This document shows, one piece after another, positions 41,001 to 50,000 of a DNA stretch of 64,000 bases (the stretch's first letter is position 1; each line of letters starts with the position of its first letter). The translations under genes were made by a program, and so were the position numbers. This DNA comes from Pampus argenteus (Eukaryota; Chordata; Actinopteri; Scombriformes; Stromateidae): positions 10,700,001-10,764,000 of the forward strand of contig CM072869.1 in NCBI GenBank assembly GCA_036937835.1. Reading direction: 5' to 3'. The notes under the pieces were generated by a model. It was not told the origin of the DNA and made no database searches. It saw only the letters and a program-made list of their open reading frames with translations.

Positions 41001-41981
41001 CTTGGTTTATGTTATGTTCTCTCAAGTCTCACTGGGTCTGTACACTCGGTGGTTGTTGAATCAGGTCTACACTTCCAGTGCGTGATGGATTGTACATTAT
41101 AGATCAGCTCTTCTGTTCGATGATAATACCCCCATCCCCCGTCTGCTAGACTCAGATTTCGGCTCTCAAGTTGGAGACTGTGTGTCTGCCTCTACTGGAC
41201 AAACAAGAAAGAGTCGTCAATACTGCAGCAGTTTATTGTGTCTGTGAACGCCACACTAGTATGCAGCTTGAATGACCACATCATGCCATGTCATCTCTTT
41301 TACCAAATAAAATGCATTGTGTGTAATTGTATTTTCTTCTTGTCTGTTTCACCTCCTCCTTTTCCTCCCTGAACCCCCTTCCCCACATAACAAGGTCTGG
41401 AGTCCTTGCGTGACAGTGCCCACTCTACACCGGTGCGTTCAGTGTCCCACGGAGAATGCTTCCTGCCACGCTCCCGGAGCCAGGCCACAGATGCCAACGA
41501 CAGGACGACGGTGATTTCAGATGAGGCCTATAGCCCCTCTGACAGCGTCCTGCCCACCCCAGTGGTGGAGCACAGCATGGAGCTGGCCGTCTCGCGTCAG
41601 ATCAACGGGGCGCCCTGCAGCATCGAGGAGGAGAAGGAGTCGGAGGCGGGAACCCCCTCACTTGGGGAAGGGTGCGATTTTAGTGCGGACGGCAAATCTG
41701 CACGGGGGGGTGCAGGGGGGGACTCAGCACTCAGTGAGGTGGAACAGGTGAATAAGTTTGTCTTAAGTGTCCTCCGTTTGCTCCTTGTGACCATTGGACT
41801 CCTCTTTGTCTTGCTCCTCCTCCTCATCATCCTCACCGAGTCAGACCTTGACATTGCATTTTTACGTGACATCCGCCAGACCCCTGAATTTGAGCAGTTC
41901 CATTACGAATACTTTTGTCCCCTCAGGCGGTGGTTTGCCTGCAAGCTCCGCTGGGTGGGCGGGTTGCTCATTAACAAGTGA
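29517..41981 (+). CDS. FRMD5: FRMD5, FERM domain-containing protein 5 (lacks only its first coding exon)
   Basis: A membrane-cortex adaptor of the FERM (band 4.1) family. Thirteen coding exons are visible: 29517-29621, 30907-30949, 31417-31495, 32747-32844, 33611-33734, 34681-34768, 34905-34993, 35666-35729, 35881-35972, 36920-36994, 38058-38126, 38912-39018 and 41395-41981. All are flanked by AG and GT and their phases join without a break, giving 539 residues here. With about 34 from the missing first exon the total is close to the roughly 570 of the human protein. Recognisable blocks are RDAKGQYLFDL and HWLEFTKS (F1), [20 protein letters not shown] (F2), LAFTPFGFVVLQGNKRVHFL (F3) and the FERM-adjacent VRTVSSSNLFFKGSRFRYS. 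A serine-rich tail follows, then a hydrophobic helix (LRLLLVTIGLLFVLLLLLII) near the C-terminus. Family members link adhesion and signalling proteins to the cortex; the closest relative is FRMD3. The gene call rests on the near-identity of many exons. Confidence 0.95.
29850..29990. repeat. Dispersed fish repeat fragment (TTAGCCCAGCTTAGC type)
   Basis: GGAGATGGTTAGCCCAGCTT and AGCATTAAGACTG, then TCTTAGACGTTGTAGATGGT and GGATTTTTG, parallel both arms of a common teleost repeat I recall (TTAGCTTAGCTTAGCATAAA and its inverted arm). It follows a short TAGA tandem at about 29843. It looks like a small, internally deleted MITE-like copy in FRMD5 intron 2. Confidence 0.5.
32310..32366. repeat. Trinucleotide-rich tract (TAA/TGA units)
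   Basis: Runs of AATAATAAT, GATGATGATG and AATAATAAT form a compound trinucleotide repeat in the FRMD5 intron before exon 32747-32844. No function is visible. Confidence 0.8.
34106..34137. repeat. (CA)n microsatellite
   Basis: Sixteen uninterrupted CA units in the FRMD5 intron between exons 33611-33734 and 34681-34768. Confidence 0.95.
34388..34401 (-). promoter_or_regulatory. Strong CTCF core motif
   Basis: The plus strand reads CTGCCCTCTAGTGG. Its reverse complement, CCACTAGAGGGCAG, is one of the best-matching forms of the vertebrate CTCF core motif. The site lies in an FRMD5 intron and points to the minus strand. Motif identity is direct; occupancy is not shown. Confidence 0.6.
37255..37578. 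mobile_element. 324-bp MITE with TTAA ends
   Basis: The left end is TTAAAGGAGCAGTTTACCC. The right end read on the other strand is TTAAAGGGGCAGTTCAGTC. Similarity continues about 70 bases inward to GGTATCTGG on both arms, so it has long terminal inverted repeats. The TTAA at each border fits target-site use by piggyBac or Kolobok superfamilies. No transposase frame is present, so it is a non-autonomous element. It sits in the FRMD5 intron after exon 36920-36994. Confidence 0.8.
37904..38020 (+). repeat. Interrupted (TG)n tract just before an FRMD5 exon
   Basis: About 117 bases of TG units with single interruptions (CTG, TATG, GCGC, TATGTATG). The tract ends 37 bases before the AG-exon junction at 38057/38058. 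It would be read as UG repeats in the FRMD5 pre-mRNA and stands where the branch point and polypyrimidine tract would be expected. Confidence 0.95.
38287..38858 (-). mobile_element. Decayed, internally deleted mariner/Tc1-like transposon
   Basis: Terminal inverted repeats of 28 bases (left CAGTCAGATCCATAAATATT, right on the other strand CAGTCAGGTCCATAAATATT) are flanked by TA on both sides, the target duplication of the Tc1/mariner superfamily. On the minus strand the 3' end of a transposase remains. It has SPDLNPIEHGFYLLKTNLR at about 38739-38683, which holds the last acidic catalytic residue region. After a frameshift and a stop it continues as QSITRDETQCL and ends CKGFATKY near 38554. At 572 bp most of the gene is missing, so the copy is dead. 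It lies in the FRMD5 intron before exon 38912-39018. Confidence 0.88.
39977..40210 (+). CDS. Unexpected coding-like segment: FRMD5 cassette exon or alternative first exon
   Basis: A 234-nt segment bounded by AG and GTAAG. The upstream FRMD5 exon leaves one base and the downstream exon needs one base; this segment accepts one and leaves one, so it could insert 78 codons in frame. The frame begins MVKCLIRITTRVNVHLRMIN and ends LSGTPLPCVQPSSSP. Third positions are mostly G, C or T with many CTG, GTG and GCC codons, unlike neighbouring intron. The human FRMD5 protein as I remember it has no such segment: it runs straight from IMEG to LESLRDS. The bases before the AG have no pyrimidine tract, while the ATG at 39979 sits in GCAGCCATGG, an almost ideal start context. 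An in-frame stop lies just upstream at 39946. An alternative first exon is therefore at least as likely as a cassette. I know no protein family for it. Confidence 0.5.
41395..41981 (+). CDS. FRMD5: Last coding exon of FRMD5: disordered tail plus transmembrane helix
   Basis: The exon starts after ATAACAAG and continues IMEG with LESLRDSAHSTPVRSVSHGE. It encodes a serine/proline/glutamate-rich region (QINGAPCSIEEEKESEAGTP), then VNKFVLSVL, a hydrophobic stretch of about 25 residues and a short juxtamembrane end (DIAFLRDIRQTPEFEQFHYE, then WFACKLRWVGGLLINK). The last part is nearly identical to the human C-terminus as I remember it. The hydrophobic segment would make this a single-pass or tail-anchored form. 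An internal donor lies at 41748 (see the alternative splicing entry). Confidence 0.95.
41704..41721 (+). other. FRMD5: Coding G-quadruplex-prone tract (G7-TGCA-G7)
   Basis: Two runs of seven G separated by TGCA encode R-G-G-A-G-G-D. Each run can supply two GGG triplets with a one-base loop, so the tract can form an intramolecular G-quadruplex in RNA. It ends 26 bases before the internal donor at 41748. The runs are also slippage-prone; a one-base change would frameshift the protein before its membrane helix. Confidence 0.6.
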
Positions 41982-42103
41982 GAGTGAGGTCGTAGAGTTC
42001 ATAAGCCCGTTTGGGGGTCTGAGAAGACTGTTAGGACTCCGGAGTGATGGAGGGCGACCTCGTCCCGACCATGAACCCTGCTTCTCTCATCATCCTCCTG
42101 CAG
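41748..42103 (+). other. FRMD5: Possible optional intron that removes the FRMD5 membrane segment
   Basis: The frame GTG GAA CAG is followed at 41748 by GTGAATAAG, a usable donor. At 42101-42103, CATCATCCTCCTGCAG is a good acceptor. Joining CAG to ACAAACAGC gives a short new ending, TNSLDHSW, with a stop at 42128-42130. The product would keep the FERM region and lose the transmembrane helix. The unspliced form encodes the conserved hydrophobic end. The use of both forms is inferred from splice-site quality only. Confidence 0.45.
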
Positions 42104-45100
42104 ACAAACAGCTTGGACCACTCCTGGTAACGCTGGGCCAGGATCTCTCTTCTCCTCCACTTTGAGTTACCCCCCAAAACCCCACCCCACCCAATCACCT
42201 CCACGTTTTGCTTAGTTTTCTTCTTTTTTTACAAAGTCAGAAGACATTTTTTTGCATTTTTTATTTTTTTTTATTTTTATTTCAAGTCATTTTAGGTATT
42301 TTATTTTTTCAAATAACACAAAGGAAAAAAAATCTAAACTGAAATCAAAGAACTGAAGAATTTTAAACAGTTCCTTTACAGGAACGGGAGATTTTTGTTG
42401 CAGTGGAGGAACATTTTATTATTTATGATTTTTAAAAAACAGGTATTTGCATAAGAAAAGGTAAGAAAAAGTAAGATGAAGGGTAATCGAGGAAGTTGAG
42501 TCGTCATTAAAATGAAGATGGAAGTGAGTTAGATTAGAGTTGATAGGCCCACTGCTGTGAAGTAAACGTGAGGTAGTGTAATATCTTTTGGTATGAATTC
42601 ATCCTCATCAGAAGTCAACAATTCAAACACTAGATTCACCTCATCAGAAACAAACGGTGACGAGAGATAGTGACGGTTCGTGATACAGAGAACAGACAGG
42701 GTGACTACCAAATGCCTTTTTTAAGAAATTAATGACTGTTGGCAGTTTTGAATTTTGTGGATTGTTTTAAGACACAACTACACTTTAGTACATAATGGTC
42801 TATGAATTATCTGGTCGAAATCAAAGATGTTTTTCTAACATTTTATAAGGATTCAGTGAAATAAACCGGTACCAGTAGTGTTATGTGACCCAGTACTGTC
42901 AGCTGCAGTTAGAGAAATATTCATGATGAGCAAAGATTCATTGGCACCAATAGATATTAGTCTAGATTGATGTGCAATTCTCATATGGTTTTAATAATTA
43001 AGTACTTGATTGAATGTGCTCATTTGTTCACTTGTTCTGTCATTTCTCCAATTAATTTAATTTGCACCTTTTTTCAGCAAGTTGAAATTCAATGAATTTC
43101 AATCATTTCTTTCTATGAAGAGTTTGTGATTTATTTTGGTTTCAAATCAACTTTGCTCTTAGGCTTATGTATCATACTATACAATTATTAGAGTAAGAAT
43201 AATGGTGTACTTTTTGTACAAATTAGTTTGTTTCCTAATATATTGACAGGTTTTCCATGTATATTTTAACAGAACTGAAATGTTATTTTGTTATTGAAGA
43301 TTAAATTATACCTTTTTTAGTGCTGTGTTTCAAGTAAGGTCAGAAGCATTTATGGAAAGAGGGACTGAAAAACAAGGTTTTTATCCAGATCCACTCAACA
43401 CTGATCACATGTCTCAGTTCACCAGCAGTGAATCAGCATTCAGTGTGCGAAATTTTAGTGATGACATTTAAACGTGTACATTTGTACAGAATGAAATCTA
43501 TAGATTTCGTTACCACCACAAATACCAAATAATCCAGAAACACATTTTCACCTTTCATAACTTTTCCACATCTTCTTTTACTTGAGTAAAGTGTGGAGAG
43601 GTGACTGTGAGCCTGACCGATACTGGATCTGCACAAAAAAAAAAAAAAGATTAATCATCATATTTCAAACTAAATGCCAAACATTTGCTGGTATCTTATC
43701 CAATGTGAAGATTTTCTGATCTGTTGGTCCAGTAAGTAATTTTAACTATGTCTCTTTGAGTTCCAACAAATTTTCACAATTTTCTTTACAATTTAACAAT
43801 TACTTGTGCAATCCAGAAAATAATCATCACATTAATCTATGATGAATAATAATTGTTATTTGCCCTTCTAAAAGAGTCTGCTGCACAAACTACAGTATGT
43901 GATGATACTTTCTGAGGTACCTCACACATTTGTTTCTGGGGCATGTGCTTCAGCTTTTCTGTTTTCTTAATTTTCAAGTATATACCAATATTTTTATATT
44001 AAACAAATATCCGCTAAAATAACATCAGCCTCTTGAAACATCGGTCAGGCTCTTGACCCTTCTGCCTAATAGCTAGAGAGAGCAATAACTGTCATGGCTG
44101 CGGGATTCTGGGTAAAATCTGTTTTTTGTACTGGGTGTCTACCTCCTGTACCAATACAGGTGTGAGTATGTTGGTGTGGATGTATGTAGGAACGGAAAGT
44201 CAAAAAAGAGCAAAAAGTCCTTTTTTTTTTTTTTTTCATCTTTCTATAAAAGGCGGGAAGTAAGGAAAAAGTAAAATGCATGAAATGAGAGAGTTTGAGA
44301 AGACTGAGGGATATCAGAGCCCTTTTGAGAGAAGTCCAAGTGATCAGTTAGTCTTTGAAAGTGGGTTTTGAAAAATGAAGTGGGAATAGAAGGCACTTGG
44401 TGATTCATCACTCTGATGTCGGTGCAGGGTTGCTTGTTTTTGGCCTGCTATTTCAAACCCCACACAGCCTCATACCAGCATCTGCAGCTGCTCCACCGAA
44501 GGCCTGATGGTGCTACCTTCTTTGTTTTCTCCTGTTTAATCTGAGCATGTCAGTCTCTGGTTAACTTGTAGTCCTGACCACAGAGTAGCTTGCACGTTGG
44601 CATTGTGGCTGGATCCACTCCTGTAGCTCATTATTCTTCACAAACTGTAGTTATGTTCTGTGAGGGGATCTCAAATGATTATTAGCGCTACGTTGGCAAG
44701 ATAGGAACTCGGATACAACCAGTAAATAGCAGTTTCAAAGATAAAGCACATTTTCCCTAACAAGTTGTAGAGTGGGGATTGACTATTTTTTTGTGTACAT
44801 TCATACTTCATATTTATTACTTCTTTACTAACATAAAGGTCAACGTGGCCAGTCAGGCTGAGTTGTTAGCAGAACATCTTTTAAAGGTCAGTCTGTAAAG
44901 GTGTTTTTTTATTCATCTATCAGCGTTATGTAGCTTCAGTGGTCTCTCTGAACATGCAACAATTAAAAAAAAAAAAGCAGCATTATTCAAGGAGCAATAA
45001 CCAGTGAGAGGAGCTGTAGGAGCAAAAAGATGCGATTTACATACTTGTGCACGAAAATTCAACCATGAATAATGTTTGATACAATAAGTCAAATATATCC

Positions 45101-45580
45101 TTTCTGTTTCAAGAAAACCGCTTACCAAATTGCTGTTGTGCTAACGTCAATGATAATGTGACCACTGAGACATTTTTGTTAGCGTTGCATTCAGTAATAA
45201 CATTTTATAGAATCTAAATTTTCCCTTAGAGACCTCTTGTGTGGATGTTCGTTTTGCTGTTTTCTTTGCTGTTTCATTATCAAGTGACAGAGTGTTCCTT
45301 GTGCCTGGATCCTAACTCTGCAGTTTACCAAAGTGGCAAAGATAAAGGATTGGAGACAGAAAGACACAACATCTCTATCAGCTGTACTACAGACCACTCC
45401 ATCCTTAAATCTCCCAGGCCAAGAGGGAAAACAGTGTGCATCTGTGTCTGAATATACTGCCTCTATAGCATCTGTCTTAATTTGTCTTCACAGGCATGTT
45501 TCCGTTGCCATGTCATGTTTACATATTTTACTTTTTTTTTTTCCACATCATGGGAGATGGCTACAGGATTGGCCAGACCT

Positions 45581-45602
45581 GTGGGGGTGGGGGTTGGGGG
45601 GT
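45581..45602 (+). other. FRMD5: G-rich patch in FRMD5 3' UTR
   Basis: GTGGGGGTGGGGGTTGGGGGG carries three long G runs with one- and two-base loops; another GGG lies about 30 bases upstream. It could support a long-loop G-quadruplex in RNA. Confidence 0.4.
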
Positions 45603-46566
45603 TTCTGTTGGTCAACTGTGATTGTCATCCATGGTTTATAAACAGCTTTTCCATCCCTAAAAGCAGCAGTGAAGGTACAGCCGTACGAAATACAATGTGA
45701 TGCGTTGGAAGCATCGAGTCTAAGTCTTCTTCTGTGTTCAGTTTAATATACAGAGGAGGGACTTAATAACAGAAACACCTGCAGAGTGTGATGCAATGCC
45801 ATATAAAAGCATTTTAACATTTTAACTGAGGCCGTCAAAGAGGTAGCGATGGTATTCTAGGTTATTCTATAGGTTGTTATGTTGTTGTGTTATTCTATTT
45901 GACTGCACTATACTGTGAGGTGTTCTTGTTATTTTGTCTACCCCCCCTGTGCCTTGCTACATATTTTCAGCAATCGTTAGATGGCTTAATAAAAAAAAGT
46001 TGTCTGACATATCAGTACATGCAGGAAATACTCTGGACTAGTTTTAAAGGTTGTCATTGCCTGTCCTTCAAACATCCTTTAAAGTTTTTGTTGATAATTA
46101 TGTTACATTACATAATTACATTTACATGATTGAAATTTACCCTCAATTGGCTACTTAAGTTTTGTTTCTGGTTAAAAAAAAATCCATGTCGCATCAATAT
46201 AGATGCTGCATGTAGAACAGTTTGATTAAAAACCGTTACTGACGACATCCTGTTCTGCATTTTGCTCCTTTTCCAGTAGACAGACTTCTCACATGACCGT
46301 GCATACACATAATTTAGTGCATATGCATATCCATGTCTGGTGGCGTGTTATGTCTGCATTGTTCTATTCTGGGATTGGAGATTGCTGTTTGATTATGTTA
46401 TATATACAAGTATATATATATATATATATAAAAATCCATGTGCCAAATCCAGTTCTTGTTCAGTCCGATCCATTCCGAACCCATGTTTGTACTGTAGGTA
46501 ACCTTCTGTACAAGTCAGTATAAAATATTGTTTCTCTCCAATAGTCCCTTGTAACTGGTGCCATTA

Positions 46567-46604
46567 AATAAAACTCTTCAAACTTGAAATAAACATTGAA
46601 TAAA
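46567..46604 (+). terminator. FRMD5: Cluster of three AATAAA poly(A) signals (FRMD5)
   Basis: AATAAA occurs at 46567-46572, 46588-46593 and 46599-46604 on the FRMD5 strand, followed by GT-rich sequence (CCCTGTGGCTTTGTG). Three signals so close together just before a convergent gene strongly suggest a real 3' end. Confidence 0.6.
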
Positions 46605-46893
46605 AACGTAAAACATAATGCGACTCCCTGTGGCTTTGTGACACAACACAAGCTTATAGCTTACTTCAGTTTTTCAGGAACATTTTCCTAAAAATTCCTA
46701 AAATTCTTCCCAATTGTTTGCTGCATTGATAAAACTTAATATAATCGAGTAATTTCTAGTACCTTTTGGAATATAAAATAAGATTCAAATCACACCTGTG
46801 ATGTACAGTCAATTGGCTTCCTAACAACATCTGAACATTCAATCAGCATTAAAAAACAAACAAACTTGGTGGTCAGTCAGATTTCAAAATGCC

Positions 46894-46899
46894 TTTAAT
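46894..46899 (-). terminator. BLM: ATTAAA poly(A) signal (BLM)
   Basis: On the minus strand ATTAAA lies 180 bases beyond the BLM stop codon. It is the common variant poly(A) signal and gives a short 3' UTR. No better AATAAA lies between it and the stop. Confidence 0.45.
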
Positions 46900-47078
46900 A
46901 TAAAAAAATTAAATGTACATTAAAATGGACAGTGACAAATCAGTACGCAAATCAACTATAAACATAAATATACTTATTAGAGCAGCAGCAATTAACAACC
47001 CCTATATAATAGGTTCATACTTTACAACAGTTATAAAAGTGTAGTGAAAGAGCCTTTAGTTTTCTATTCTAGACAGTC

Positions 47079-50000
47079 TTAACCCAAGTGTGAAAAAGCC
47101 GGCTTTAAGAAGGGTCGCTGGTTGGTTTGCGGCATCGGGGCTGCCAAGAAGCCCAGTTTACTGCCTCCTGATGCGTCTCCTGCTGAGGTCCTGGACCCTC
47201 GGCCTGCAGACTTTGGGTAAGCTTTTGATCCACCTCTGGAGCTGGATGATGACCATGGTTTATTGCTGCTGTAGCCGCGACTGCATCCACAACATAACAG
47301 CAAGGCAAACAATAGGAACAAAAAGAAAATGAAATAAATAGGATTTCATTCCATTAAGTAAAGCCTACTTGTAAATGTGATGATGAAATGTGAGATTAAC
47401 AGTACAGACCCTTTAGAGTTGGCGCTTGTGTTGCCATATCCTTTTTTCTTCTTGGAATACTTGAAGAAAGGCGCTTTCTTCCTCTTCTGTCCCTGTGCGG
47501 CCTGATTACTGAAGTAGTTGGAGGACTCTGTATCGTCCTCATCATCATAATCTCCTTGTCTTCCTCGTGTCACGTCTATCCACCCATCTCCACTGTTGTC
47601 AGTAGGTTCTTCTACAGAGACAATGTAGGTTTAGTATTACATGCAGAAGTAACCAGTAAATTACTTACAAGTTAGGGACAGAGGGTGCAAGAAGTTGCAA
47701 TATAGAAAAAACTTAAGTTTGTTCATTACCACGTAGCTCCCACTCTGAGTATTTCTGCAGGACCTGAAGCACTTCAGCTCCATACTTCTCCAGTTTGTCT
47801 TCAGTCACGCCATCAATTTGTAGGAGAGTTTCGGGGTCAGAAGAAAGCTTCTCTGTTGAAACAGGTTTGACAAGTTATATGACGTGACATGTTAGTTGTA
47901 TAATATGAGCAGTTGTGGAATTCAAAAGACTGTTGCTAAATGTCCAAATGTCTTAATAATTGCTTCAGGAATTACCAGCTATCTTTTTCAAGGTGGCAGT
48001 GGAGAAAATATTGAAATAGTGAATGCCAAACGCTTTGCCCAGCTCCTTGCACAGATCTGTCAGCTCCTTCAGACACTTCTGAACCATCTCTTCTCTCTGA
48101 GAGACATTCTTAGCCACAGCAGCTTTTTGCTTCCTGATGCTAGACACGCTCTCCGTCTCATAGAAGTCCACCTGCAACGGGGTGAATGTCAGTTAGTGAT
48201 TTGTATTTTGATTAATATCCAACACTTTTACAAACATGTGCTCTTATTTCTAGCTCTTCACACACAATGTATAATAGGTTACCTGCATGTGTCCAGACAA
48301 GATATTCATGGCTTTCGGTCCTGCAGAGATATAAGCCACAGCTTGGCCGTTGTTGGTGATGTAAAGGTCCTCCACCAGGACATTATCCAGAATGAGTTTT
48401 TTGAAAAGACGGTCAGCATTATGTCTGGAGTAGGCTCCTCCCATCCCAAACATTCCCGTCTGTATCTTGGCAGATTTAGACCCTGAGAGAGAGAAATTTA
48501 AGCAATAAAAGGGGTCAATATCAAATATGTGCAACAGTTATTACATACAACACTAGGTTCATTGTTGTACTGTACCTAGAAAGATATCCACCAGCATGTT
48601 CATGGTCAGTCGGTTTTGTTGAGCAGTCCTACCAAACCTTGCTCCGACTTTCTCGCAGTTCTCCTGGACGAACCTCACAATCTTCTTCACGTCTTCAGTA
48701 ACATTTCTCATCTTGTATTGCTGCACATATTCAAGCATGGAGACTGAATTATAAATTGCCAGGTTTCTGTGAGGAGTTTGATTTGTGAGGAAAGTAAAGA
48801 AATGACTCCCTACATTCGGTTTGGCACAGTTGTCACAGGTGACATCAGGGTGTTCCTTACAGAAGCTTTTGTTGAACTTCAGCTCCCCAAAGTATGCCAG
48901 CAGCTGAATTCTCCTGCACTCCATCATGTTCTCACAGAAGTGCACCATGCTGTGCAGATTGGTGAAATGAGTCGCCTTGGTGTTTCTGTCACCCTCTTTG
49001 TCCACTGTGATTAAAAAAAAAAGAAGAAAAAAACCATACTTTAGTCTACATGTCTAATACCGTAAACAGTTTATAGCTGGTTTCAGACAGATTTTGCATG
49101 AAATATGGAAGGCCTATTATCTTTTTGCCACATACTACTGATAATTCTCTTGATGCGTTGGACATCACTGTAGGAATAGAAGAGAATACAGTGAGAGATC
49201 TCTCCATCTCTGCCGGCTCTTCCAGACTCTTGGTAGTAACCCTCAACTGATTTTGGGAGACTGGCATGGATCACGTAGCGCACATCAGGCTTGTCAATCC
49301 CCATGCCAAAAGCTATGGTGGCACAAATGACCTGGGAGACAAAAGGGAACAGTGACACACAAGCAATATGTGTGGTGTGTGTGCGTGTGTGTTGGAAGTG
49401 ATTCACATTTTACTTTAAGTCTACAGTTTGTTCATTTCTAGGCACGTGAAAGAGGTGTCCTCACCTGGCAGCCGTCCTGATTGATCCACTTAGTCTGCAC
49501 ATATTCTCTGTCACTATCACGCAGGCCTGCATGATACGACAGAGCCAATATCCCTGCTCTCTGCAGACTCTCAGCCATAGCATCACAGTCATTACGGGAC
49601 AGGCAATATACAATACCTGAATCACCTACAACATGCAGAGACGGAGTTTAACCAACGACAGAGTTAGGGATGACCTGTCGTTACTGATACAACAAGCCCA
49701 AACAAGATGATTAAAAACATAGGTAAGCTGTACATTATTTGACAAAACACTGATCTAAAGTTATTTTTGATAAAGACTCAACAATTTGACATGCCTCAAA
49801 AGAAAAAGAAAAAAAAGAAAAATCACAGAAAAAGTAATTCTAAGTTAATTACGTGGGTAGTGTTTCTTGATCCAGCTTATGCAGTCTTCGTCAACCTTTT
49901 TGGGCTTTTTGGGAAGCACAGCGTACTTAAGGTTTATTCTGTTGAAGCTCATTGTAAACCTGAAAATATGGTGAAATAATTGTGCAATTAGCTGTTTAAA

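Larger units (their letters stand above)
41982..46604 (+). other. FRMD5: Probable FRMD5 3' untranslated region
   Basis: From the stop to a cluster of AATAAA signals near 46600 there is no further coding exon and no clear transposon. It is AT-rich, with a (TA)n run at about 46412-46430 and a G-rich patch at 45581-45602. An earlier AATAAA at 42860-42865 could give a much shorter form. The long reach to 46604 is inferred from the absence of any other gene before BLM. Confidence 0.5.

Noticed and set aside
47896..48486. 196-codon plus-strand open frame
   Set aside because: It is the antisense shadow of two BLM exons and their intron.
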